62,000 nucleotides of DNA from Gnetum montanum (Eukaryota; Streptophyta; Gnetopsida; Gnetales; Gnetaceae). Shown piece by piece: positions 45,077 to 58,009 of this stretch (position 1 is its first letter; every line of letters begins with the position of its first letter). The DNA lies in contig MNCI01022534.1 of the NCBI GenBank assembly GCA_015680685.1, positions 356,282 through 418,281 on the forward strand. The letters are read 5' to 3'. The notes under the pieces are model-generated. The model made no database searches, was not told the DNA's origin, and saw nothing but the letters and a program-made list of their open reading frames with translations. The position numbers and the translations under genes are program-made.

Positions 45077-45094
45077 TGGTGCCATTGCCATGGA
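45077..45094 (+). other. A4 primer-binding site (tRNA-Asp type)
   Basis: TGGTGCCATTGCCATGGA, one base after the LTR; 14 of 18 positions match the Athila-type site. Confidence 0.8.
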
Positions 45095-45235
45095 CCTTTT
45101 AGTTCTTACATGCACTATCTAGGATTTAGTGAAAATTATTCAAATCATTGGAATGAACCTTAGAGTCATATCACATCTTAAGATTACTACAACAATTTTA
45201 AGAAGCACACTGCATTTTTATTTTTCTAACATAAA

Positions 45236-46860
45236 ATGTCTTCTTCTCATAGGAGGGATTCTTTGACCAAGTCTAACAGAGTGCATTGGCTAGTACCTTA
45301 ATAATACTAAGTGGTATATGTTCATCCTAATGAGTATGTACCAAATTTCACCTTCATCCTACACTAGGATCAATAGTTGTGGTCATGTAACATGGAGGAC
45401 AACATTATGTTGCTGCTTGATCAATCTATTCCTATGATGCTCTAACAAATGCTTATATGATGGGGTCTCCAAGGACTTCATGTTGAGTACGTTTTCTAGA
45501 ATAGTGATGCTATGGATTATCATCCCATTGAGGCATAACATCTTAGGGATTTCCAATTAGAACAACATCATGAATTTGTGAAGGGAAAAGGATTCAATGA
45601 TTTTCCATTCCTACTATACCAAAATGATGATGGAGAATTATTATTTGGGGATTTTTCATTTAGTGAGATTCCTATTTTTGACTTCGGTGAATGAGGTCAA
45701 AACTAGAACCTACAATCCACAATTCACAATCTTGGTTTTGGCAAGAATTAATTTAATGACAAAGAAGGATCCAAAGAGGCAAGTTAGGGTAGGGATGTTG
45801 ACAAGAAACAAGATTATGATTGTGGTTATGATCATTGAAGAGGTGCTAGTAGGCATTGTGATGGTGCTAGTATTCCTTCCTCCACCTTTGTCATCATCCT
45901 CTTCTTCTTCTAGCTTTGACTACAACTGCAAGGGACATAATTGTGATGAAGGTGACTAATGGGACCGAAATGATCGAAGACACTATAGAGCAAGGCAAGA
46001 CCAGGGTCATAGAAATTCAAGAGGAAACTATCACCATGAACAAAGGGGTAGTAGAGGGCATCATAGGAACCAAAATCAAGGCCTTGATGAACCTTTACTT
46101 GCTACCTAGAGTATGTTAAACATTGCAAAGGTTGTATGAATTCCAACAAAGCATGTAAAGGATAGTCAAATCAAGAGGCTAGATATGAACAATAGCCCTA
46201 AGTTTGAAGGGAGATATAACTTAGATCCATAGAACCATCTCCAAGCTTTTCAAGATGCATGTGCCTTGCAAAATATAGAGACTAAGTGACAAAAACTTAA
46301 AATATAGACGCATGTCCACCAGAAAAAATAATATTATCCAAGTGGAACTCCACTACAACCATATGAGAAATATCAATAGTGGCAATAGCTATAGTCATGG
46401 GTGCTAGCACCACCAAGGCAGCAATACCCTTACCGACAACCTAATCTATATCGGTATTACATTCAGCAACCCCTGTCTCCATGTGACTTCTCCAGTCATG
46501 TTTCTACTTTCCAATCTTATTTCCACCCTTCTAATTATTATTGAATTCATTTTCCACATGAAATAATGGATACCACCTCTTATTCTTATCCTCCTCCTAT
46601 TACTACACATCTTCCTCCTCCCTCAAGATAACTACCACTTGCTTCACCTATGCAAGGTGAACTCCCAGTTCAACTATAATAATGCAACACTACCAAGGCC
46701 ATTAACTAATAACTGGTTCATCCACTAAGTGGTCCAAATACTCGATCAAAGAAAATACATTTCTTCTAACCATGAAATCCACCTAAGCCCTCAAATACAC
46801 TTGTAGTTGACAACCCTATTCCTTCACCTTCCTCTATATCAAATTTCTTTAAGTCCCTTT
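45236..46860 (+). pseudogene. A4 gag
   Basis: The ATG 142 nt after the primer site gives MSSSSHRRDSLTKSN, like the A3 start. YVHPNEYVPNFTFILH matches A3. The Arg-rich part and capsid are shifted and partly lost near 46200-46320; the knuckle is missing. A Pro/Gln-rich tail runs to about 46860. Many stops. Confidence 0.7.
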
Positions 46861-46889
46861 CAAACCAAACACCACCTAGGATCCATACT

Positions 46890-47408
46890 ATGATGCTTAC
46901 TCACACTGTATCTAATTGGATCCATTCTAGAAACATTCTTATGAAATTAGCTAATCTTGGAAGTCCTTTGATTTATTTGCATATTTCTAGGAACAAATCA
47001 TGTAAGGCTCTTCTTGATTCCAATTTCAGTGTTAACCTAATCTCTCATAAGATGTATATTGCATGGAACCTACATCCCCTCTAGAAGAGCAATATCATAT
47101 TAGAATTGGCAAACCGGTTCATCATTATTTCATTAGAACTAATAGAAGACATTGTGACCGCTATCTGTGGGTGGACTTATCCTATTGATTTCCTAGTGAT
47201 CAAGGTGAAGAACTACAAAGGGGACTTTCCAATCATCATGGGAAGGACCTGGCTAAGCACCATTGATGTAAGAGTGGACATCAGAGATCTTTTCTTAAAA
47301 ATATCTAAAGAAAATGCATTTGGGAAGATCAAGAAGAAGCACATTCCATTTATCATGTATAGCGACATAGGGTGTAATTGTGTGCAAAAACTATGGGCAG
47401 TGAAATAA
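46890..47408 (+). pseudogene. A4 aspartic protease
   Basis: ALLDSNFSVNLISHKMYIAW has the active-site Asp-Ser but Asn for Gly. LIEDIVTAICGWTYPIDFLV and FPIIMGRTWLSTIDVRV follow in an open stretch (47106-47408). One stop at 47082 separates the halves. Confidence 0.8.
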
Positions 47409-47859
47409 GCATCCATCTCTACATGCCAACAATATGCACTAGAAGTAGAAATTCAAAGGTGTTTGTATGCAGCAGCCACAAAAAAAAGGGTACCCAGTGG
47501 CTAACTACTAATTCTAAGAGTAGCATACTTTGCATGAAAACATCTAAGAGTTTGATGTGTACATATGTCACAGGCATGAATGAACTATGGCAAGTTCATC
47601 ACCAACTCTTTGATGAGGCAAATGACAATACCTATTGGAAAGAGTTGGAAATTCCTAAAAATTTCAAGTAAGAGCCCCTTGAACTAAAAAATCTATGGGC
47701 TAGCATGGAATATGTATTTTTGAAAAATGGAAAGATAATCATAATCAATGTAATTTTTTCTCTAGAATAGAAATAGATGTTGTTAAATCTGGTTGAAAAA
47801 TGGTTAGCAACCTTTGCCTACTCATATCCTAAATTCATAGGGATTGATCCTAGGATATG

Positions 47860-49150
47860 CTAGCATCACATCTACACTAATTCATCCATAAAGCCAAATA
47901 GATAGCCACAGAGGTAATTAAACCCTAAACTAAAGTAGATTGTTAAGGAAGAAATCAAATAATTTCTCAAGATGGGGTTCATTTATCCCATTGCGACAGC
48001 GAGTGGATTAGTCCACTCATTATTATGTTCAAGAAAGGTGGAAAATGGTGGGTTTGCATCAATTTTTAGTTTCTAAATATGAAAACATTCAAGGACCATT
48101 TTCCATTGTCATTTTTTGATTAGGTGTTAGACACAATCTCTAGACCAAATCCAAATCACATCAAATGACTATAGTTTCCTAGATGGTTATAGTGGCTATA
48201 ACCAAATCCAAATCACATCAGAGGACTAGGCCAAGACAACATTCATGAATCCTTGGGGAACTTTTGTATATCACAAGATGCCATTTGGTCTATGCAATGC
48301 CCCTACTACATTCCAACATCTGGTTCTAAGAATTTTTGAACAGCAAATCGATAGTGGTATGGAGGTCTTCATAGATGACTTCTCCACTTATGGAGCTACA
48401 TTTGAGCAAGCCTTAGACCACCTTGAGCAAGTACTAAAATGATGTATTGAGACAAACCTTAGGGTCAATTAACAAAATATTCTTTTAATGGTCTAGGAAG
48501 GCATTGTATTGCGGCATAGAATATTACAAGCAAAAATTGAGATAAACCCTAAGAAAATAAGGGTCATCCAAGGAATAACCCACCAACTAGTAATTTTCAA
48601 AGATATTTGGTCATTCCTTGGACATACTAGCTACTATCAGTGATTTATAGATAATTTCTCTAAGATTGAAAATTTTTTGGTGGAGCTAACAAAGAAAGAT
48701 GCTCCATTTATCTAGACCATGAAATGTGAAAAATCATTCCAGCGACTGAAGGTGAAACTTGTAGAAACCCCAATTCTACAAGAACCTGACTGGTCTAGAC
48801 CATTTCATGTCATGATGGATGCATCAAATTATTTCTTGGGAGTTGTGCTTATGCAGATGAATAACAAGAAACATCCATACTACATCCACTACACTAGCTG
48901 AAGCATTATGGGTGCAAACTGAACTACATCATTATAGAAAAAGAACTGATAGCAATGGTGTTTACTCTACAGAAGCTCAAGCACTATGTGCTTGTATACA
49001 AAGTGTTTGTACACAAAAATCATAGTGCCATTCACTTCCTAATAAATAAGCCAATGGTGAGTCCCTATGTCATATGGTGGTTAGTGGTCTTATAAGAATT
49101 TGATCTCACGATGGTAGATTGAAAGGGTACTAAGAATGTTATTTTTAACC
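47860..49150 (+). pseudogene. A4 reverse transcriptase and RNase H
   Basis: RT: SEWISPLIIMFKKGGKWWVC, then MNPWGTFVYHKMPFGLCNAP and the catalytic FIDDFSTYGA (about 48365), Athila-like in wording. A direct repeat of ccaaatccaaatcacatca (48145, 48202) disturbs the palm. Thumb: DIWSFLGHTSYYQ. RNase H: DWSRPFHVMMDASNYFLGVV (first Asp kept, about 48815), then heavily broken to about 49150. Only one RNase H is seen, unlike E1. Confidence 0.85.
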
Positions 49151-49599
49151 ACTTATCTTAGTTACAATGGAACAACAAAGAGGAAGAAAGTCCATTATCT
49201 AATATATTCCTTGATGAACTACTTTTTTTTGAGGCTATAACTAAATAATTGTTTAATGATCCTAAATGGTATGATGTCATCTTTACCTATCTTCTCACTC
49301 AAGAGATGCCACAAGGGTGGACCACTAAAAGAAACAATACTTTCTTCACTAAGTGAAATGCTTCATGGAGATCAATAGACATCTCTACAAGGTATGAACC
49401 AATGGCTTGGTTTGATGGTGTGTCCCTAATTCTAATCAACTATGTATTCTTCAAGATGCTCATGAAAGTCCTTGTAGAGGTCACTACACTAGGAGATACA
49501 TGGCCATTAAAATCATGATGGTAGGGTACTATTGGCCAACAATCTTTAGGGATGTTGACTAATATTTCCACTCTTACGGACAATGCCAATGAGATGGTG

Positions 49600-50500
49600 G
49601 AATGACTACTCAAATGGAGGAACCTCAATAATGGATTCAACCATTGGAACCTTTCAACATCTACAACACTGACTTCATGGGTCCCATCATGCCCATGTTA
49701 AATGGAAAGGCATACATCATAAGTTTTGTTAACTATTGTACAAAATGAGTAGAAGTAGTTGTTTTCATTGAGTATACATCTTCTATTGCTACTCAAGTTG
49801 TACAATAAAATTTTGTAGATAGGTTTGGAATGCCACATGCATTAATTTCTAATAATGAAACTTAGTTTACAAGCACTACTTTTTGGAAGTTCATGTAACA
49901 CTTAGGGGTTGAACATAAACTCATAACACCTTACCATCCCCAAGCCAATTGTCAAGTTGAGGTTACCAATAGGGAAATCACAAAGATTCTAACAAAAAAT
50001 ATAAAAAAATATAGGAAGGACTAGAGCACAAACTCAACAATTCCCTCTAAGCCTATTGCTCAACATGGAAACTTTCTATAGGCTATTCTCCCTATGAGCT
50101 TGTGTATCGAAAATTACCAGTACTTTCTATTTAGTTTGAACTCCACATACTTTCAACAACTTGTGATCTCGACCTTGACTTAAGTTTAGCACAAAAAGAA
50201 AGCTTAATAAGTCTCAACCTACTAGACAAAAACTACTTAGTAGCCCTATCATCTGATGAACTACACAAGGCATTCAACAAAAAGTGCCATGACCTTAAAA
50301 TTAGGAAAGTCAAATTTCAACCAGGAGATAAGGTTCTCTATTAGAATCCCACACACATACCTCAACAAAATAACTTCTAGACATTGTTAGAAGGACCTTA
50401 TATAATTTATGAAATTTTTCCTTCTAGGGCCATAATGATTTATAGACCTGAAATCCTAGACAAGAAACAACTAGTCAACATACAATAAGTCAAATCTTTC
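49600..50500 (+). pseudogene. A4 integrase
   Basis: NTDFMGPIMPML carries the first Asp (about 49670). The second position reads ISNNET instead of the usual SDNGT, so the Asp is lost. HPQANCQVEVTNREITKIL carries the Glu. C-terminal: FQPGDKVLY and LEGPYIIYEIFPS. The zinc region upstream is hard to follow. There are at least ten stops. Confidence 0.8.
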
Positions 50501-52523
50501 CACAACCATAAGCCAGCTAATACAAAAAATGCCTCATTAGATGGACAACCATGCTCAATATTTTGGATCTCCTCCTTTCAACTTAGTCATGGGGGAGATG
50601 GCCATCCATGCTAATCATATAAGTGGCTCCTTAGTTTTTCATATTTTTATTTTACAACTTTTTGTTTTACACATTCTTTATTTTGGACTTTTTGTTTTTT
50701 ACATTATTAATTTTTCAAAGTTTTTATTTTACAACATTGTTAGTACATTTTCTTGTTCTTGAGTATTTTAGAATTTCTTCTATATTTTTCTTTACTAAGA
50801 TGTGATTTTCTTATCCTTTTTTAATAAGAAGTGTCTTATTGCCAACTAGGTATAATGCAATTTAATTGATTTGGGTACATATTATTCAGTTATTTGATTG
50901 TTGGTGTCTACGTTATAGCTTTGAATTTTGTTAATAATAACTAGGACATGGTTTCTTTTTCATGAAACAAGTAGTGACTCCACAACATCCATCCATCCAC
51001 AAACTATATGGTTTCCCTTGTTCTAAAAATGTGCAATCCCTTTTTCATTAATAAAACTATAACAAATTTGTGACTTTGGTATTTTCTGGATTTGAAAATG
51101 ATTCAAAGGTTTGAATAGGGTGTGATATCAAGGGGATTTAGTATTCTTTGTGCTTTTTTACTTGGGTGCATGTGTGTTTTCATGGATTTCTTACCATTTC
51201 GTGTTGACCAATAAAAGGAAGTTGAATAAGTATTTGCATGGTGCAATTCTCATTAGAAAAAAAAACAAAAACAAAAATGATGGAAATTCAATGCACATCC
51301 CTTAAACAAAATAAATGGGCTACAAGAATTGGTTATGAGACTAGAAAGATATGTTACACATGCCTAAAGGTTCCCTTTAATGAAGGTCCTTCCTCACTTC
51401 CTACTTCTCTTTTCTTCTCTAATAAGGAAGGGTGGTTGTTTTGTGGAAGCACTCTTATGTCTCAGGGGGATGGACTAATATTTAAATGGTGATGTGAGGT
51501 CACTAAACATGATTGGTTTTGGTATGGACTAATTATGGATTTTATCAGGTCATTTAACCACAAACTTCACAAGGGGCTTCATGTAACCTTAATTAGGAAC
51601 TCCATTTCACTCTCTCTCATCCATCTATGCTTTCCATGTCTCACCTCACTATTGGTTTCATGTTTTTTTTTTTTGATATCCTGGTTTGATGTGTTGAAAT
51701 TCCTAGGTGGTTTCTTTTGAGTTCTTTTACTTAACCTTCCATAACCATTAATCATCCATGAAGCTCACGAACTCCTTAGTTTGATGTTATGCAAGGGAAT
51801 AATAGGCCTATACCTACTGTGGGAAGGACCCATTTGCATATCTTTTGGTTGGGTTAGTTAAGTTATTTATCCTTAAACATTCTCACAATTAAATCCTTTT
51901 GTGTTTCCCATCAATGACATCCAATTATGTGCATCTTCACAACATTTTTCAGTGAAATCTTTTCTTGTTACTATTGTGAATTCTTACACCCTCTTCAAGC
52001 ATTTCTTCCTATTTTAACTTTTGCGAATTTAATAATAGACCACTTATCCATTTTACCCTATTTTTCAATCTTCTTGCTAATACTACTAAATGAATCAGTC
52101 CACCATAATCAGAACCTAGCCATGTGTAACCACCGACAAGATGAGATACTTCAAAGCTATATGTTATACATTACACACTAATCTATGATTTTGTTGTAAT
52201 TATAGTGCAAAGCATGAACTAGAAGTGAGACTATTTTTACCAAGGATGATGTAGCAGTACCACACAATAAGGATTGTTCATTGTATCTTCTTTCTCACTC
52301 TTCAACTATGAAAAGGAGTTGGATGTCAGTTTTGTTCAAGGTGTTCTCTTATCTTGTCATGAACATCCAATTTTGTAAAAGATTATAATCTATACACTTG
52401 GGCACTTAGGAGTCAATTTGTTCCATCTAAGTCAATTTGTATGTTAGTCAATAATCTCATACCTTCCCAATATTTTGTAAGGAACTTATTCCTTCTCTTT
52501 TTCACTCAAGGATGAGTTTTCAT
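50501..52523 (+). other. A4 post-pol region and 3' UTR
   Basis: Starts with the purine-rich TCATGGGGGAGATGG at the pol end. It shares blocks with A1 and A3 post-pol sequence up to about 52200, then joins sequence equivalent to the A1 3' UTR. No internal GATATC/TATA block or ORF. Confidence 0.65.
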
Positions 52524-52538
52524 TCAGTCATGGGGGTA
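52524..52538 (+). other. A4 polypurine tract
   Basis: cagtcatgggggta before the LTR start TGATGAATT. Confidence 0.85.
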
Positions 52539-53401
52539 TGATGAATTATGTTTTAACTAGCTCTAATTTTGTATATTTGATATTAGAGCCTTGATATTGG
52601 ATACTTGACATTAAAGCCCAAGATGTAATGTCAAATATCTAATATCACCTGGTATATATTGGCCTATAAATATAGCACTTGGTCTCATGATTTTCATATA
52701 GTTTTTCATAGTTTTTATCTTAAATAGCGAAGCTCTTATAGTTTTTTTTTCTCTAGAGATAAAATATTTTCTAAGTGCCCGTAGTAGGAGTTTGAGTGTG
52801 TATGGATCTTTGTTTGAACACTAATGTACCTAAGCACAGTAGTGTGACAAGAATAAAAATGCACCATTTTTATCATCCTTGTAGCACTAAGAATAGATTA
52901 ATGTTTCCTTGATGCATTTAATACTCATGCACTTTACTTTAATGCACTTAAATTAAGAAATTAATTTTGAGTTGTTAATGAACACAAGAACGACCACTTC
53001 AAGCATACATATAGCACTTGGTAACCTATAAATGCTTAATGTTTAGTAACCTAGTAGTGCTATATGTGTTTAGGATGTGTCCAAGAGAGTGGAAATGGGT
53101 ACTTGCATTAGGCTAGCTAAGTAGTAGATAAATTAGATCCTAAATTACTCTATCTTTTATTATTGTTCTAGGTGATTAAACTTATAAAATACAAAATGAT
53201 AGAAATCACATACCTCAGTTGTATTTAACCATATACTTGTATCTCATGAGTGGAATTGAGAAGACAATGATCATTTCAATTAGATTTCATGTCTTAGAAA
53301 CTAGTGTACTTAAGAACTTAAGATCTACGAAATTTTACTAGATCATGCATGAATGCTTGTGGTTCATATGGTTGGACGTAGGGGTATCTTGCTACTCATC
53401 A
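52539..53401 (+). repeat. A4 3' LTR
   Basis: Starts TGATGAATTATG and ends CTACTCATCA. Worn GATATC units at 52575-52650 have mostly become GATATT or AATATC; TATA box ctataaatatagc at about 52665. Confidence 0.88.
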
Positions 53402-53756
53402 ATAACAAATAACACCTTTACCTTAAAAAAGATTTGGAAGAATCATAAAATAATTAAAGTATATCGTATAAGATGATCCTATATAATAGTAATATGATAT
53501 AACATGAGTATTATACTTGCATTATTTTCAAATGGTGTTATTATGATCTAATGCATAGTAACTCAAATGATCATAATGGTTACTAAAATCATATGAAAAG
53601 CACAAATTAAAGCAAAACTAATAAGCTAATAAAGAGATGATGGTAGACAAAACCTACATGAGAAAATGATGGAAATGTAAAGAAAATATGTAAATGCAAC
53701 TATATATAAATGAAATGCATGAAGAAAGAGAAGAAAACATGCAATTAAGGATCTAC

Positions 53757-54700
53757 CAAGTGTCCATGAGGGGCACTTGAGTAGAAATTCTTTAGATGAA
53801 ATGCATTAAAATTTCTATTTAATTTATATCCTTGCAAATTAGCAATTTTATAAACATTGGGGCCAATCATATTTATGACTTAATATGAACTTGTCCACAT
53901 TGTATGAAACTTATTTTGAGGACCTATTTCACTAAATGTTTTATCTCTCTATAGGACTAGATCTCCTATTTTAAAGACTTTACTTGCATATTTCTTGTCA
54001 AACCATCTTTTAACAATTTGTCAATGATTAAGATTACGAAAATCAATACATAATTGTAATTCACTTGTTCATTTTTTATCAAGCACTAAATTTGATATCT
54101 AACCTGAATTTTTCATAGGATAAATAATTTTAGATTCTAAAAGTTTATCAATTTCTTCTTTCGTCAAAGTTTCAATCTTGGGATTAATAGGTTTAAGTTT
54201 TTGTCTAAATGGTTTGGTTTCAATATATAAGTCATTAAATAAAGCTTCTCTAGTTGCCATTTTAGGAGAGATTTTATTTGAAAAATATGACATCCCTTGA
54301 CGTAGCTTCTTCATTAATTTGAGAAAATATAAAACATTAATCACTAAATTTACCGTTGGAAAATAAAAATTCATGGATATGATCATCATCATTAAAACTC
54401 GGAAAGAAAATATATTATCTAGAATAGAATAGGAGTTAACCTTTTCAATCATTCTTTTAGAATCTCAAGCACTATGTCTAAAAGGGACATCTAAACTAGT
54501 GGCCATTAAGTTAATGCACCAAGAACATCATTTTCTTCTCTATGAATATGTTCAATGGATATGTCATGAAAATTTGGCACACCTTCTAATGTTTTAATGG
54601 TTAGGATCTCATCTATATCTTTGTCCTCTCCTAATGATGGCAAGTCATCCAAAAGAAATATTTTTCCATCATGTTGATGATAAGGCAAGGCATCTTCATA
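53757..54700 (-). pseudogene. D: RT N-terminus fused to integrase C-terminus
   Basis: RT begins with KPINPKIETLTKEEIDKLLE and reaches LCIDFRNLNH (about 54045). It is then followed, after a TGA, by QIVKRWFDKKYASKVFKIGD and a chromatin-end type segment (NMIGPNVYKIANLQGYKLNR), which belongs to the integrase tail. The rest of RT, RNase H and the integrase core (over 2 kb) is deleted at about 54025. Confidence 0.8.
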
Positions 54701-54858
54701 AATTTCATCACATTTTCTAAAATTTTGATAGTGTTGGATGCAATCTATATGAGAAAAAGGATTTATTTCTTCACATGGTCATTTATAACATGTTTGCCAA
54801 GTCCAACTTCAATAACTTCAATATAAATATTAGTATTTTGATTTTTCAAAGATTTATT

Positions 54859-55362
54859 TTATTGATTAAAAGATGTAATCACTTGTTTATAAAACAGTTC
54901 TCTTGGTATGACCATATATTTAGATTTTACTTTAATAGGAATTAATAATTCTAAGAAATCTGACCTAAAGAAGCCCCCAAACTTGGCTCCAAAATCCCTA
55001 GATAGAAGCACATCATAAGTGGGTGACATATAAACTACTAAAATATTTGTATAGCATGTAAAATTAGGGTATCTTTTAATTTGTAATTTTACTCCTTTTA
55101 ATGACCCTACCATAGGTACATTAGATCCATCAAGTTGTATCACACCTCTTGCTTGTGGTAGCATTTATACTTCTAATGTTTTACATACCTCAAGTGGCAT
55201 GACGCTAATAGTTGCACTAGAATCCATTAAGTAATTATGAATATCCTTTCCTAAAATAATCAAATTTTTTAGGAAAGGTGGTTGATCTTTCTTATTTAAC
55301 ATGAAATTGTTTGAATTTTGTATTGATAAAGCATTAGAACTTTCTGCAAATGAACTTTCCTT
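54859..55362 (-). pseudogene. D protease
   Basis: Active-site-like IHNYLMDSSATISVMP (D-S-S for D-S-G), then a stop, then GVIQLDGSNVPMVGSLKGVK and MSPTYDVLLSRDFGAKFGGF, like the plant LLSRxW-type protease C-terminal segment. Two open pieces are separated by a stop at about 55165. Confidence 0.65.
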
Positions 55363-56952
55363 TCAATTGTTGGAGATTCTTTTATTAGTTTTAGGTGTAT
55401 GAACTATATTTTGAATCACATCTTTCATTTCATTAAAATGTAGAAGATCATATGTTAAAAGGTTAGCTTTAACTCTTTTCAAAGCTTCAACTAGGTCATA
55501 AGCTTTATGTTCATCTTTTGCTTCTTGTTGAGAAGGACTTCTCCTAAGTATAGAAGGTGAGTTTAGTTGTTGTGGAACATTCACTTGAGAAGGTCCAACT
55601 TGATTATTTATGTTATTTTGGTTAGGAATTCTTCTGTTGGGAGGGGTATAAGGATTATTTCTAGTTTGTTCTTGGGTAGTGTTCATAATGTCATTAAGTT
55701 TGCGGTAGCAAGTGTTATGTGGGTTGGGATCACTTATCATGACATGTTCCAATGCGGGAACTTCTTCGTTTTCTATTCCATGAGATATGTTTAATACCAT
55801 AATTAGGGTTTTTCCATTTTGTTGACTTTGTGCATTTTCACCATATAATACTAAAAATTGAGAACATGTTTTCTCAAAATGTTGCCTAATGTTATGAAGA
55901 TGACAATAATCATCATTAATTGATGTACTTGATTTTTTAGATTGTATAAGGGTTTTATTGTTATTTTTCTTTAATTCAACTACTTCATTAGAAAGCTTTT
56001 GACGTGAAGTTAATATTTGTGTCATTTGGTTTTCTGTTTAACAAGTAGATGTATTAGGATTAGATATTCCATTTGGATTTATGATGGATTGAATCAAAGC
56101 TTTTAATTGATCACTTAAACTAGCATTTGGTGGTAAAAATGAAGAGGATGTGGGACCTTGAAAATAGATACTTGTAGGTTGAGCCATTTGAAGGGAAGGA
56201 GAAGTTTGAAACATACTATTATTCATTGGGAAAGTTTGTGAAGGTGAAGGTAATGGACTAGATTGCATAAGGTTACTAACACTCATCATTCCAAATTGAG
56301 TTTGAATGCTATTTATCAAGGTAATTTGTTCTAACTTAGCATCTTTAGCCATTGCTACTTGTATTTCCATTATGTTGGGATCAGACTTAATGGTATAGGA
56401 AAAAAAAGGATCAATGATAGATAGGTAGAAATTAAGGATACCATCAAGTTGCAGATGCATCTCATTTGGCACATAAGCAAGTTGATGGAGGAATCTTAGA
56501 TTGTAATCGTGGACATTTTTCCTAGGTAGTTTTATTAGGCTTGTGAAATTGTTTAATGCTAAGGAAGGACTAGTGAACTTACTGAATTAGAGTAGAAACT
56601 TATTTTTAAAGTCTTTCCATGACTTAATAGAGGCATTAGGGAGTGTTAAAAATGATTGAGTGGCTTTGCTCCTAAAAGTGATCACAAAGACCCTACATGC
56701 TATGTTGTTTTGGATAATGTTATGGATGCCTATTAAGGATTCAAAATATTGTATATGTTGATGAACATCATTAGTAGGGGATGTGGGATCAAAAAAAATT
56801 ATGTTTTAAAGTGGTTTCAAAATATCATGATAGTTTGTGAAGTTAAAGGGTTGCTCACCAAGAGAGCTAGGGATTGATTGGTTGCAATCCTAGTTCAAAA
56901 TATTCTAAGGATAAAACTTGGAAATTATGAAGCTCATTATTTTTTTAAAGTG
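55363..56952 (-). pseudogene. D gag
   Basis: Capsid part near the A5 LTR (IKSWKDFKNKFLL, VHDYNLRFLHQLAYVPNEMH). A 144-codon open stretch (56038-56472) is rich in Ser, Pro and Gln, and a 220-codon open stretch (55363-56025) has a Cys/His motif (CHLHNIRQHFEKTC, knuckle-like) and an Asn/Pro/Gln-rich tail. The N-terminus is cut by the A5 LTR at 56952. Confidence 0.75.
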
Positions 56953-57817
56953 CGATGAGTGGCGAGGTACCCCTACACTCAACCATACAAATATGAGCAT
57001 TTCACACACAATCCAATAGAAAGTCCATAGACAAACTAGTTGTAGTATCTAAATGGTTATTCATGGATTCCAGTTTGCTATCTTCCCACTTGGACTAGTA
57101 TTAGCTTTGTCACATATGGTTTAGTCCAGAGTGAGGTGTATGATATGTTCCTATACTAATGCTAATCCTAGGTATGATGGGAAATAATATTAACTAAGCT
57201 AGGAGAGAGTAAGGGTGAGAGAGAATCTAAACTAGCCTAAGTGTGATGAGCATCCGTTCCTTAATCATCCATACACATCTTGGACCTCTTGCATGACTAC
57301 CATTGGGATTACCAAATGCATGGCCTAGGTACACTATTGGGTTACCAAGTAGTCACACTTGAATGCTCGTGATTAAGTCGTACTCATTCTGCGTTACTAG
57401 GAGATAAGGGTAGAGAGATATTAATTAAAAAAGCAGTAAATAACGATGACAATTAAATAAATAATTAACCTAAGTGGATGCTGCAATGATGAAGTAATCT
57501 TCATCTTTATTTCCGGTCATGTACATGTTCAAGTACATCACACTCGAATAAGGATGTCATACAATTACAATCATCACACTGCAGGCATGCATTGGGATAA
57601 AGGGGTTGAGAGGAAAAACTAACATACTAAAAACTATTGAAAACTTAAACTTCAAAAAATTACCCTACCAAAACTGCCTACCTCTTATTTATAGATGAGG
57701 AGATAAGCTAAAATATTGCGTATGCGATATCGCGTCTAGGCTAGGATATAGCATACGTGATATTGTGTACGCAATATCATGGATTTGATATCATAGCCCA
57801 CAATTGATGACTCATCA
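56953..57817 (-). repeat. A5 3' LTR
   Basis: Sense TGATGAGTCATCAATTGTG at 57817 to ACTCATCG at 56953 (865 bp; the last base has changed from A). GATATC units at 57715-57800, two of them with CpG kept; TATA box on the minus strand at about 57695. Confidence 0.88.
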
Positions 57818-57831
57818 TACCCCCACGACTG
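57818..57831 (-). other. A5 polypurine tract
   Basis: Sense tcagtcgtgggggta before the LTR. Confidence 0.85.
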
Positions 57832-58009
57832 AATGAAAACTTGTCCTCAAGTTAAAGCGAGAACAAGCTCCATTGATTACACAATGGATAGGTATGGGAT
57901 TATTAACTAATGAGAATGGATTCATGCCACAGTGTGGAATTAGAAAAAAATTGAGACACAACAAGAAGAATGCAAAAGAAAATTCTATAACTACAAAATT
58001 GGGTGGAAC

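Larger units (their letters stand above)
44780..53401 (+). mobile_element. A4: Athila-like element with gag-pol, lacking the downstream ORF
   Basis: A truncated 5' LTR (44780-45075), primer site, gag, protease, RT, RNase H, integrase, post-pol region, PPT (52524-52538) and full 3' LTR (52539-53401). The region that in A1 and A3 holds the internal promoter and ORF is absent; the 3' UTR joins the post-pol region directly. It is the only family-A copy in the window with RT and integrase. Confidence 0.85.
53402..56952 (-). mobile_element. D: truncated Ty3/gypsy element with an RT-integrase deletion
   Basis: A coding fragment of a third family, squeezed between the A4 and A5 LTRs. No LTR, PBS or PPT of its own was found. 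Minus-strand order: gag (56952-55363), protease (about 55362-54860), RT start (54700-54030), integrase tail (54030-53757). Lineage beyond Ty3/gypsy was not assigned. Confidence 0.75.

Noticed and set aside
44780-53401. A4 as an endogenous pararetrovirus
   Set aside because: It has LTRs, a tRNA-Asp-type primer site, a PPT and an integrase, which mark an LTR retrotransposon.
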